Shown here: positions 1-6,621 of the stretch, one piece after another
How positions within the stretch are numbered: the stretch's first letter is position 1
Layout: the number at the start of each line of letters is the position of its first letter
Assembly (NCBI GenBank): GCA_015711875.1
Contig: JACVJG010000058.1
Location: forward strand, 1 to 10,494
DNA: 10,494 nt
Direction of reading: 5' to 3'
DNA from: Candidatus Solincola jinzensis
GTDB lineage: Bacteria; Actinomycetota; Geothermincolia; Geothermincolales; RBG-13-55-18
Notes under the pieces: generated by a model
Seen by the model: only the letters and a program-made list of their open reading frames with translations
Databases searched by the model: none
What the model was told of the DNA's origin: nothing
Translations under genes and position numbers: made by a program

Positions 1-549
1 CTCCCGCGCCTCACGGTGATCGACGCCATGGTCGGGATGGAGGGAGGGCTGGGCCCCACCAACGGCACGCCGGTGCGCCTCGGGGCCATCGTCGCCGGGG
101 ACAACGTGGTGGAGGTGGATGCCACGGGCGCGCGGCTCATGGGCCTGGATCCACGTCGAGTTGCCCACCTGCGCCTGGCGGAGGAGCGCGGCCTGGGGCG
201 GCTGGACGGGTTCGAGGTGCTGGGAGATGACATCAACGCGCTGAAAAGGGAGTTCGAGTTGCCGGCCCACCCCGATCTTAATCGCTTCATGATAAGCGGC
301 ATGCTTTTACGCGTTTATGACCTTTTGCGTAAGCCCATAGACCGGCTGAGGGGCAGGGTTTCCACGGGGGTTACCGGCGAGGTGAGGCTGGACAAGGATA
401 GGTGCGACGGTTGCCGCTTCTGCGTCAAGGCCTGTCCGGTGGAGGCGGTGGTCATGGTAGAGGATCTGCCCTCTATCGATAGGGAAAAGTGCATAGCTTG
501 TTTCTGCTGCGCCGAAGTCTGCCCTCGCGGCGCCTTGTCGCGTGCTTGA
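1..549 (+). CDS. DUF362 domain protein with C-terminal 2x[4Fe-4S] ferredoxin domain (5' partial)
   Basis: The frame is open from base 1, so the true start lies upstream; the GTG at 16 is internal. The N-terminal part visible here (VIDAMVGMEGGLGPTNGTP..., then AGDNVVEVDATGARLMGLDP) matches what I know of the C-terminal half of DUF362 domains. These are common in anaerobes and are usually annotated as uncharacterised iron-sulfur proteins. After a linker of about 60 residues come two ferredoxin motifs. C-DG-C-RF-C-VKA-CP is encoded from 403, and C-IA-C-FC-C-AEV-CP from 490. Both have all four cysteines, so two cubane [4Fe-4S] clusters are expected. Likely role: cytoplasmic electron transfer or cluster carriage; the partner is unknown. 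The gene ends 54 bp before the methyltransferase and may share its transcript. The family call is good; the function is open. Confidence 0.85.
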   Translation, partial: LPRLTVIDAMVGMEGGLGPTNGTPVRLGAIVAGDNVVEVDATGARLMGLDPRRVAHLRLAEERGLGRLDGFEVLGDDINALKREFELPAHPDLNRFMISGMLLRVYDLLRKPIDRLRGRVSTGVTGEVRLDKDRCDGCRFCVKACPVEAVVMVEDLPSIDREKCIACFCCAEVCPRGALSRA

Positions 550-560
550 GGAACGGACAT

Positions 561-620
561 ATGAAACCGGATAAGACCTGCGTTTGCCCGCGGAGTGGAA
601 GACATGAAACTGGATAAGGC
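561..620 (+). repeat. Near-duplicate of the methyltransferase start region
   Basis: ATGAAACCGGATAAGAC at 561-577 and ATGAAACTGGATAAGGC at 604-620 agree at 15 of 17 bases, with a 43-bp offset. The second copy is the proposed start of the methyltransferase. The first copy has its own GAGG at 548-551 and opens an 18-codon frame that stops at 617, just inside the next gene. The offset is not a multiple of three, so the two copies are read in different frames. It could be a tandem-duplication relic or an overlapping upstream ORF, or it could be chance. Confidence 0.45.
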
Positions 621-1341
621 AGCCTATTCGTCCATCTACAGTAAAGAGGACGAGCACTGGTGGTTTCTGGGCCGCCGAAAAGTGCTGGGTGCCTTGCTGG
701 AAGGCCTGGATCCGCCTGGAGGCTGGCGGGTGCTGGACGTGGGGTGCGGGACGGGGGGCAACTTCGCTTTCCTTTCCCGTTATGGCCAAGTCGAGGGATG
801 CGATTACTCCGAGGAGGCGGTGCGCTTCTGCCGCATGAGGGGAGGGGTGTCGGTGAGGGAGGCGAGCATATACGAGCTTCCCTATGGCGACGATTCCTTC
901 GACCTTGTCACTTGCCTCGACGTTATCGAGCATCTGCGCCTTGACCTCCCCGCTTTCCTGGAGCTGAAGCGGGTGGCGAAGAGGGGAGGGCACCTGCTGG
1001 TCACCCTTCCCGCCGGCCCGGGGATCTACAGCGATTTCGACTGCCTTGCGGGCCACCTGCGCCGCTATACTCTGCCAGAGGTGCGGCTGCTCATGCGCGA
1101 GAGCGGCCTGGAGATAGAGAGGCTCACCGGCTATACCGTGCTCATGCACCCCCTCATCCGCTACTACCGCCGCCGCGGCAGCCTTATCGGTGGCAATGGT
1201 AATTATACCCAGGCTATGGAGACCATCTTTCGCCCCACCAACCGCCTGCTGGAGATGGCGTTGGGCCTTGAGGCCCGCCTCATATCGCGGTGGGACCTGC
1301 GGGGAGGCTCCTCGCTGGCCCTCCTGGCACGCAAGCCTTGA
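604..1341 (+). CDS. Class I SAM-dependent methyltransferase
   Basis: Predicted soluble protein of 245 aa. Motif I, the SAM-binding glycine loop, is VLDVGCGTG at residues 43-51. It is followed by the acidic strand-2 region (VEGCDYSEEAV) and the post-motif DSFDLVTCLDVIEHL, typical of the Methyltransf_11/UbiE-like fold. The N-terminal EHWWFLGRRKVL is a signature of a recurrent subgroup of these enzymes that I have seen annotated without an assigned substrate. A C-terminal arginine-rich patch (RYYRRRG) follows. I chose ATG 604 because GGAG at 592-595 sits 8 nt upstream. A GTG at 595 in the same frame overlaps that ribosome site and is less likely. The methyl acceptor is unknown; the neighbours (an Fe-S protein upstream, a separate thiolase operon downstream) do not identify it. 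Confidence 0.85.
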   Translation: MKLDKAAYSSIYSKEDEHWWFLGRRKVLGALLEGLDPPGGWRVLDVGCGTGGNFAFLSRYGQVEGCDYSEEAVRFCRMRGGVSVREASIYELPYGDDSFDLVTCLDVIEHLRLDLPAFLELKRVAKRGGHLLVTLPAGPGIYSDFDCLAGHLRRYTLPEVRLLMRESGLEIERLTGYTVLMHPLIRYYRRRGSLIGGNGNYTQAMETIFRPTNRLLEMALGLEARLISRWDLRGGSSLALLARKP

Positions 1342-1465
1342 TCTGAAACCCGGGTCGCGGCGCCGCCCTCATGTCGTCTTCGCCGGAGGAAAGCGCAGGG
1401 CAATAGCTGGAAGGCCGGTGACATGCGAGCCCGTTTTCCGGACGCTGCCCGTCACTCTGCTGCAC

Positions 1466-1720
1466 ATGGCCTCAAGGGCACTTGACTGGAACGTCTGTCG
1501 GGCCGTTGATCTCGCCGTCAAAGACGAAGAATCCCTGTATGATCTCGCCTGCCGCGTGACGGAGATCGTATCCGGGGCCATCGAGGACCGTGGCTATCTA
1601 GACCCCGCATTTTTAAAAAGTATTAAGCGCCAGTTAAGATATTTACAACCCGGCGATAAAATTATAGGATGGTGTAGCCGGGCGTTGGTTCGGGGCTTCA
1701 AAGGCTTCACATATCCTTAA
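1466..1720 (+). CDS. Doubtful small protein, 84 aa
   Basis: This frame occupies most of the gap between the methyltransferase and the DUF35/thiolase operon. It stays open upstream to about 1418 (GTG). The predicted protein has a mixed charged and hydrophobic composition that looks protein-like (for example VKDEESLYDLACRVTEIV, then a basic C-terminus KSIKRQLRYL...), but I do not recognise a family. There is no good ribosome site: GGAAGG at 1409-1414 is only 3 nt before GTG 1418, and nothing precedes ATG 1466. Its last third is AT-rich, unlike the surrounding genes, and overlaps a candidate promoter. It may be a decayed gene end or a chance open frame. The rest of 1342-1755 shows no other gene; GCGGCGCCGC at 1357-1366 is a loopless palindrome, not a terminator. 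Confidence 0.25.
   Translation: MASRALDWNVCRAVDLAVKDEESLYDLACRVTEIVSGAIEDRGYLDPAFLKSIKRQLRYLQPGDKIIGWCSRALVRGFKGFTYP
1642..1670 (+). promoter_or_regulatory. Candidate sigma-70-type promoter for the DUF35/thiolase operon
   Basis: TTTACA (1642-1647, 5 of 6 to the -35 consensus) and TAGGAT (1665-1670, 4 of 6 to the -10 consensus) are separated by 17 bp. They lie in a clearly AT-rich pocket (about 1608-1670) of an otherwise GC-rich region, roughly 85 bp before the first operon start. No operator is evident. The position is sensible but the match is modest. Confidence 0.35.
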
Positions 1721-1755
1721 GGACCGGGATGGCGAGACCGACCAAGGAGGGAGAA

Positions 1756-2211
1756 ATGGAGGAAATCAAGGACACTTTCCTGCACCCAGTCGTGCCCCTG
1801 GATTTCCAGAACAACTATCGGGTGGGCGCGTATCTGCAGCGCTACCTCGATGGCTTCAAGGAAAAAAAGATCCTGGGGGCGAAATGCTCGCAGTGCGGCA
1901 GGGTAGTGGTGCCACCGCGCAAATACTGCGGCACCTGCAATCTGGTCATGGAGGAGTTCGTGGAGCTCCCCCAGGAGGGGACGCTGGAGAACTTCACCGT
2001 CGGTCACATCACTCTCGAGAAGGGGCAGATCAACAAGGCGGAGTCACCATACGTCGTCGGAATGGTCAGGCTGGATGGCGCGGGCAACGCCATGCTGGCG
2101 AGGCTTAACGTATCTCCCGGCGACGCGAAGACGGGCATGAAGGTGAAGGCGGTCTGGAAAGACCAGGTCGAGGGGGAATACACCGACCTCGACTGTTTCG
2201 AGCCGGCATAG
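1756..2211 (+). CDS. DUF35 zinc-ribbon/OB-fold protein, acyl-CoA enzyme partner subunit (first copy)
   Basis: A 151-aa protein. An N-terminal helical segment (residues 1-40, with YLDGFKEKKILG) leads into a rubredoxin-like zinc ribbon with cysteines C44, C47, C58 and C61 (C-SQ-C ... C-GT-C). A beta-rich OB-fold follows (about 62-151, with GTLENFTVGHITL and GMKVKAVWKD). In this family (DUF35; relatives include ChsH2 C-terminal domain, BbsA and the archaeal thiolase/HMG-CoA synthase scaffold), the protein binds a thiolase-fold partner and helps hold the CoA substrate. The start is ATG 1756, because AAGGAGGGAG at 1744-1753 lies directly upstream; the in-frame ATG at 1729 has no such site. The gene is followed after only 4 nt by a thiolase-like gene, so co-translation and complex formation are likely. 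Substrate unknown. Confidence 0.88.
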   Translation: MEEIKDTFLHPVVPLDFQNNYRVGAYLQRYLDGFKEKKILGAKCSQCGRVVVPPRKYCGTCNLVMEEFVELPQEGTLENFTVGHITLEKGQINKAESPYVVGMVRLDGAGNAMLARLNVSPGDAKTGMKVKAVWKDQVEGEYTDLDCFEPA

Positions 2212-2215
2212 GGGG

Positions 2216-3370
2216 GTGAGGTTAGTGGATAGGAAGGTAGCTATCGCGGGTTACAAGATGATGGCCGCCCCCGATCTGGAGACCACGCGCGAGCGCCTGG
2301 TCTTCGAACTGTCCAAGGGACTCCTGGACGACCTGGGCATAAACCGCGACGCCGTGGACAATTTCGTCCTCTGCTCCAACGACTTCATGGACGGCAGGAC
2401 CATCTCCCACGTCTTCCTCGGCCCCCCGGCGGGAGGATACATGAAGGACCAGACCAAGGTGGAGATGGACGGCCTCAACGCCATGATCTACGCCACCATG
2501 GGCATAATCGCCGGGCAGTATGACGTGACCATGGTGCTGGCCATGGGCCTGACGGGATCACAGGCAAGTCCCTACCTGTACATAGACTACACCCTTGACC
2601 CCACCTACGACCGCCAGCTCAAGCTGCTCAACGAGCTGTCGGCGGCAGCCCTGGAGGCCAGGAGCTATCTGGCAGCGAACGGGTACTCCGAGGAGCTTCT
2701 GGACTTGGTGGCATCGCAGAACCTCGGCAACGCCGCCGCCAACTCCGGCCAGGCGCGGCGCATCGATGGGGTCAGCAGGGAGATGGTAAAGGGATCCGCT
2801 TATTATTACGAGCCCCTGAGGGAGCTTCACTGTTATCCTCCCACGGACGGGGGCTGCGCCATGATCCTGGTCTCGGAGAAAAAGGCCAGGGAGCTCACCG
2901 ACAAGCCCGTCTGGGTCCTCGGAATGGGCCGCAGCACCGACAATTACTACCTGGGCGACCGCGACCTCTCCACCTCGCTGTCCGCGGCCCAGGCGGCCGA
3001 GAGGGCATACGCCATGGCGGGCATCAAGGACCCCGTCAAGGAGCTTGACCTGGCCGAGATCATGTCCCTCTTCGCCCACCAGGAGCCGCTGCTGGCGGAG
3101 GCCATGGGGTTGTTGGAGAAGGGAAAGGCTATGGCGGCATACGAGGCGGGCGACACCTCCATCGGGGGCAAGCTCCCCCTCAACCCCTCCGGAGGCCCCC
3201 TGGGAGGGCATCCCATCTGCGCGACCGGGCTTATGCGCGCGGCCGAGGCGGCGCGCCAGCTCAGGGGCGAGGCGGGCGACAACCAGGTGAAAAAGGCGGA
3301 AGTCGCCCTGGTGCATGGCCAGGATGGCGTTTGCGCCCAGCAGAGCGCCGTGGTCATCCTGGGGACCTGA
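2216..3370 (+). CDS. Thiolase-fold acyl-CoA enzyme lacking the nucleophilic cysteine (first copy)
   Basis: A 384-aa protein of the SCP-x/acetyl-CoA acetyltransferase-like thiolase superfamily. Residues 1-120 form the N-terminal thiolase half (KVAIAGYKMM; IIAGQYDVTMVLAMG). The C-terminal half carries SLFAHQE (285-290) and NPSGGPLGGHPICATG with the conserved GHP histidine at H332. In cysteine-dependent thiolases, the strand before GL.A..... carries CxSG. Here the aligned residues are E83-M84-D85-G86, and the only cysteine nearby is C53, in a different strand. C335 replaces the usual glycine after GHP-I. Non-decarboxylating condensation by the classical acyl-cysteine route is therefore unlikely. 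A retro-aldol or other C-C lyase role, or a structural/partner role for the next gene's product, fits better. Start: GTG 2216 or in-frame GTG 2225; GGTGAGG (2215-2221) could serve the latter, so the N-terminus is uncertain by three residues. Confidence 0.85.
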   Translation: MRLVDRKVAIAGYKMMAAPDLETTRERLVFELSKGLLDDLGINRDAVDNFVLCSNDFMDGRTISHVFLGPPAGGYMKDQTKVEMDGLNAMIYATMGIIAGQYDVTMVLAMGLTGSQASPYLYIDYTLDPTYDRQLKLLNELSAAALEARSYLAANGYSEELLDLVASQNLGNAAANSGQARRIDGVSREMVKGSAYYYEPLRELHCYPPTDGGCAMILVSEKKARELTDKPVWVLGMGRSTDNYYLGDRDLSTSLSAAQAAERAYAMAGIKDPVKELDLAEIMSLFAHQEPLLAEAMGLLEKGKAMAAYEAGDTSIGGKLPLNPSGGPLGGHPICATGLMRAAEAARQLRGEAGDNQVKKAEVALVHGQDGVCAQQSAVVILGT

Positions 3371-3383
3371 GGAGGTGATGGAC

Positions 3384-4616
3384 ATGCGTAACGTCGGGAT
3401 CATCGGCATAGGTTACACTCCCGTATTCGTCAGCAAGAGGAAGGATGTCAGCATCGTTGAGATGATCTCGGAAGCGGTGGATGCCGGGCTCAAGAACACC
3501 GGGCTTGCCCCGGAGGACATAGATGTCTATGTTTTCGGGAACATGGCCACCTTCGAGGGCGTGAACCTGCCGCATCTCTGGGCCACCGAGCACATGCACG
3601 CCAAGGGCAAGCCCATCATGCGCTTCGCCACCGGGGGGACCATCGGCATGGCCACCTTCCACGGAGCTTACTATCATGTGGCCTCCGGGATGGCGGATAT
3701 CGCCATGGCGGTCACCTACGAGAAACACTCCGAGGGGGACGCGCAGGTGGGGCTCATGGGGATCATCACCCCCGAGCTCATGGCCATGCTCTCCGCGGGC
3801 ATCGACGTCACCGGCCAGAGCGGGCTGGGTGCCATCGGCGGGGGAAGCGCGGGAGGTATATCCTTCCAGGCGTCGTCATACCTGCACCGTTCCGGTGCGG
3901 GGATCGAGCACATCGACGCCATCGCGGCCATGGAGAGGCGCAACGCCGCCAAGAACCCCTACGCCCATCTCAAGGATCCCGAGGCCACGGCGGAAAAGAT
4001 CGCCCAGACCCCCATGGTCTCCTGGCCCATACGCTTCGGGCATATCTGCCCCACCACCGACGGGGCGACGGTGTGCATCCTGGCCTCGGAGGAAAAGGCG
4101 GCCAAGATAGCCGACAAGGTCGCCTGGGTACTGGGGGTGGCCAACTGCGCCTCCGACGCCACCACCGCCAACCTCATCGAGAGCCAGATCACCGACCCCG
4201 CGGAGCAGTTGCCGGCCGTCATCGCATCCAAGAAGGCCTGCGAGCGGGCGGGCATCGAGGACCCCAAGAAGGAGATCGACTACGTGGAGATCTACAACGG
4301 GTTCGCCCACCAGACCCTCATGTACCTGGAGAAGATAGGCATGTGCGAGGTGGGCGAGGCCCACAAGCTCCTGGAGGCGGGCGAGCTGGAGATGAACGGC
4401 CGCTGCCCGGTGAACGCCTCGGGAGGGGTGGTGAGCACCAACTCCATCGGCACCTCCGCCCTCAACCGCGTGACGGAGTGCGCCCTGCAGATCATGGGGC
4501 AGGCGGGGGAGCACCAGGTGGAGAAGGAGGTTCACAAGGCCATGGCCCATGGCTGGGGAGGCCTCATGCAGTACGTCACCATCACCATCCTGGGCGACAA
4601 GCCCAAGAAGCTGTGA
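3384..4616 (+). CDS. Thiolase-fold acyl-CoA enzyme lacking both the Cys nucleophile and the GHP motif (second copy)
   Basis: A 410-aa thiolase-superfamily protein. The N-terminus VGIIGIGYTPVF is typical of SCP-x-like thiolases. The nucleophile region reads RFATGGTIGMATFHGAYYHVASG (split here as R80-T91 and F92-G102). It contains no cysteine, and none occurs before the GHIC segment in the middle of the protein. ADIAMAVTYEKHSEGD recalls the cysteine-less Ltp-type group. The C-terminal half has EIYNGFAHQ (F307-Q310) and N344-ASGGVVSTNSIG, where GHPxG is replaced by a shorter NS-IG, so the GHP histidine is missing. Start: ATG 3384, 8 nt after GGAGG (3371-3375); ATG 3378 is too close to that site. 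It lies 13 nt after the first thiolase gene and 10 nt before a second DUF35 gene, its likely obligate partner. Plausible reaction: acyl-CoA C-C bond cleavage; not provable here. Confidence 0.86.
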   Translation: MRNVGIIGIGYTPVFVSKRKDVSIVEMISEAVDAGLKNTGLAPEDIDVYVFGNMATFEGVNLPHLWATEHMHAKGKPIMRFATGGTIGMATFHGAYYHVASGMADIAMAVTYEKHSEGDAQVGLMGIITPELMAMLSAGIDVTGQSGLGAIGGGSAGGISFQASSYLHRSGAGIEHIDAIAAMERRNAAKNPYAHLKDPEATAEKIAQTPMVSWPIRFGHICPTTDGATVCILASEEKAAKIADKVAWVLGVANCASDATTANLIESQITDPAEQLPAVIASKKACERAGIEDPKKEIDYVEIYNGFAHQTLMYLEKIGMCEVGEAHKLLEAGELEMNGRCPVNASGGVVSTNSIGTSALNRVTECALQIMGQAGEHQVEKEVHKAMAHGWGGLMQYVTITILGDKPKKL

Positions 4617-4626
4617 GGAGGGAAAG

Positions 4627-5070
4627 ATGGAAGAGACCAAGGTAGTCACCGGCGCGTGGGAGCTTTCCACCTTCAAGTTCAACGTCGAGGGCAGGGGCCT
4701 TCAGCTCATGCTCAAGCACATGAAAGACCGCAAGCTCATGGGCATCAAATGCCACCAGTGCGGCACCGTTTACCTGCCCGGCCCCTTCTACTGCCGCAAG
4801 TGCCATATAAAGATCGATGAGCCCGCGGAAGTCAGCGACCACGGACAGGTGATGACCTTCACCATCGGCTACGCCGACGTGCGCGGCAATCCCCTGGAGG
4901 CGCCGCGCATCGCCCCCATCGTCAAGCTGGATGGATGCGATTCCTGGATCATGGGCGTGATGCAGGGTTGCGCGCCTGAGGACGTGCACGTGGGGATGAG
5001 GGTCAAAGTGCAGTGGGCCGAGGAGACCACGGGCTCGTTGCAGGACATGCAGTACTTCGTGCCGGAATAA
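4627..5070 (+). CDS. DUF35 zinc-ribbon/OB-fold protein, acyl-CoA enzyme partner subunit (second copy)
   Basis: A 147-aa protein with the same architecture as the first operon gene. A helical lead (LMLKHMKDRKLMGI) is followed by a zinc ribbon with cysteines C42, C45, C56 and C59 (C-HQ-C ... C-RK-C) and an OB-fold (about 60-147, with GQVMTFTIGYADV and GMRVKVQWAEE). The zinc ligands are complete. It is clearly a paralogue of the first copy, but the N-terminus and the OB-fold loops differ. That suggests each copy is matched to its adjacent thiolase rather than being a recent duplicate. Start: ATG 4627, with GGAGGG (4617-4622) 4 nt upstream. It is the last gene before the intrinsic terminator. Confidence 0.88.
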   Translation: MEETKVVTGAWELSTFKFNVEGRGLQLMLKHMKDRKLMGIKCHQCGTVYLPGPFYCRKCHIKIDEPAEVSDHGQVMTFTIGYADVRGNPLEAPRIAPIVKLDGCDSWIMGVMQGCAPEDVHVGMRVKVQWAEETTGSLQDMQYFVPE

Positions 5071-5074
5071 GCGA

Positions 5075-5128
5075 CGGGACTTCGAAGGGGGCGCGGCCCT
5101 TCGCGCCCCCTTTTTTTCATAAGTCCCG
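5075..5128. repeat. 8-bp inverted repeat enclosing the operon terminator
   Basis: CGGGACTT at 5075-5082 and AAGTCCCG at 5121-5128 are perfect reverse complements placed symmetrically outside the terminator hairpin. The right arm also begins a second small hairpin, CCCGGC-TCAT-GCCGGG (5125-5140), which would compete with it. The remaining gap to 5317, between convergent genes, shows no gene. Confidence 0.5.
5087..5117 (+). terminator. Rho-independent terminator of the DUF35/thiolase operon
   Basis: A perfect 9-bp GC stem (GGGGGCGCG at 5087-5095 with CGCGCCCCC at 5102-5110) and a 6-nt loop GCCCTT are followed by seven T's at 5111-5117. It begins 17 nt after the second DUF35 stop codon. This marks the 3' end of the four-gene transcript. 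Confidence 0.93.
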
Positions 5129-5317
5129 GCTCATGCCGGGCGTCGAGACTTGGCGGGACCGCGTCGCACGCTTTCCCGGCGCTTTTATCGGGTCGAGGAA
5201 AAGGATGGAATGAAGGCTTCATGGATTACCGTCGTTTTGTTGCGCTCAGAGCCGGTTATCACGCAAGTCACCCGGTGTGCCTGATCACGCCTCGGCCTTG
5301 TTTCAGTCGGAGTAGAT

Positions 5318-6136
5318 TCAAGATCCGGCGTCTGACCCTCTTTTTTCCGCTTCGCGCAGCATGCGCCGCATGCTGTCAAGGAGGGCTTGCAGGGCATAGT
5401 AGTCGCTCTCTGTATTAACTTCGATGTCGATGTTCGTGTCCCCTTCCATAAGACGATTGGCCTTGGCCTCCAACTCTCTTATAGGCCCGGATATGAAGCG
5501 GGAGTTTGCCCTTGCTATGACGATCACCGCTACCAGGACCGAGAACACCAAGAAGCCTGTGAAGATTAATATGGAAACCAATACCACTGATCTCTTCTGG
5601 TTAGCGAAAGGTCGGCGGGCCTTCTCGACCTCGTTCGTGATGTCCACCACCACCGCAGCGCTGAAACCATCGCTCAGCGGGGCGCCTATCATGACAAGGT
5701 CGCCGCTCTTTCCCCTGAAATCCCCGACGATATGCGTCCCGTCCATGTCTATGTCGGTTGGTATGTCATTGCCTATCTCCTCCGGGAGCTTGGAATCAAC
5801 AACCACTCCATCTTTCGACAGCAGGAGGTAATATGGGCTCGAGAGGGTTATCTCCAACATGGTAAAGAGCACAATGGCCAGGATCTGCTGGTCACCGCCG
5901 CTACCTATGTAGAGCGTTTGGTTGACGTTAGGATTTCGCAACAGGCGCCCGAAATCGTAAAGCTCGCCCTCTATGCTCTCTTTCACCAGGTTACGGTATA
6001 GATCTATGCTCGTGTCGGCGTTGTGGTCAATGGCGGCAACCGAAAAAGCCAGGGTGGAGGTGGACACCCCCAGCAAAACGACGAAAAAGGCAAGAAGTAC
6101 CACGAGCATGAATTTGCGGTTTTCTCCCCCGAGCAT
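5318..6136 (-). CDS. Two-TM membrane sensor-like protein ending after a HAMP domain
   Basis: A 272-aa protein. The first transmembrane segment is about residues 9-34 (FMLVVLLAFFVVLLGVS...). An extracytoplasmic domain of about 145 residues follows and looks like a Cache/PAS-type ligand-binding fold (YYLLLSKDGVVVDSKLPEEIG, LVMIGAPL, AAVVVDIT). The second transmembrane segment is about 183-209. A HAMP-like domain spans about 210-264 (SGPIRELEAKANRLMEGD at 216-233, then YYALQALLDSMRRML). No kinase, chemoreceptor, GGDEF or phosphatase output domain follows: the protein ends eight residues after the second HAMP helix. The start is ATG 6136, behind GGAGG on the minus strand (6142-6146). Its base composition looks less GC-rich than that of the thiolase genes. 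It is convergent with the thiolase operon. It may signal through a partner protein, or be a truncated receptor. Confidence 0.8.
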   Translation of the reverse strand: MLGGENRKFMLVVLLAFFVVLLGVSTSTLAFSVAAIDHNADTSIDLYRNLVKESIEGELYDFGRLLRNPNVNQTLYIGSGGDQQILAIVLFTMLEITLSSPYYLLLSKDGVVVDSKLPEEIGNDIPTDIDMDGTHIVGDFRGKSGDLVMIGAPLSDGFSAAVVVDITNEVEKARRPFANQKRSVVLVSILIFTGFLVFSVLVAVIVIARANSRFISGPIRELEAKANRLMEGDTNIDIEVNTESDYYALQALLDSMRRMLREAEKRGSDAGS

Positions 6137-6621
6137 TTCCCCTCCTCGATCAGACTATGGGCGGCTTCAAACAAAACGACCAAAACACATGACTCCCGCG
6201 GAATTACTTGAATCCTCACCTATGTTGCCGGAAGTTTTCCAGATATGCCGATCCCTCCACCTGAGATTTCTACGTTGAGACGGCGTTCTCCTACTTGGAA
6301 ATGCCGGATCCCGCAGGAGTTTTCCGGCATGGCCAAGAAAGCCGTTCAGGAAGCTGCGCATTTTATGTAAGGAGACAGCTGGAGATTCAGTGCCGGGAAT
6401 AGTTATATGCCGAAGCGGGGATGGCTGGATAAGGGATGGCAGGCAAGGAGCCATAGGATCAGGCCATAATATTTTCGAGGCGTTATCGGCGCGCGTACAT
6501 GATGGTCCAAAAGGTCGATATCGCTCACTAGCATAAAGATGCCACGGCGCCGCGTTTGATGGCCTTGCCAGCTGGAGGCGGCCCGCTTACCACTTAAACC
6601 GTGCCGGAAAAGAATCCAACC
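6137..6621. other. Intergenic region without a recognisable gene
   Basis: About 485 bp between two minus-strand genes. Short frames here lack ribosome sites and protein-like composition. The only clear structure is ATGCCGGA (6301-6308) with TCCGGCAT (6323-6330), an 8-bp inverted repeat with a 14-nt loop and no adjoining T-run. I see no terminator for the cysteine desulfurase gene, no tRNA, and no convincing promoter. The interval must contain the promoter of the HAMP gene unless it is read through from the gene upstream. Confidence 0.5.

Noticed and set aside
307..1149. A 280-codon open frame on the minus strand
   Set aside because: It spans the junction of the ferredoxin and methyltransferase genes in antisense and shows no domain; high GC leaves few chance stops.
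3876..4682. Long minus-strand frames opposite the thiolase operon (also 2558-3409)
   Set aside because: Both are antisense shadows with low-complexity Gly/His/Val/Leu products and no ribosome sites, while the plus strand has clear thiolase motifs.
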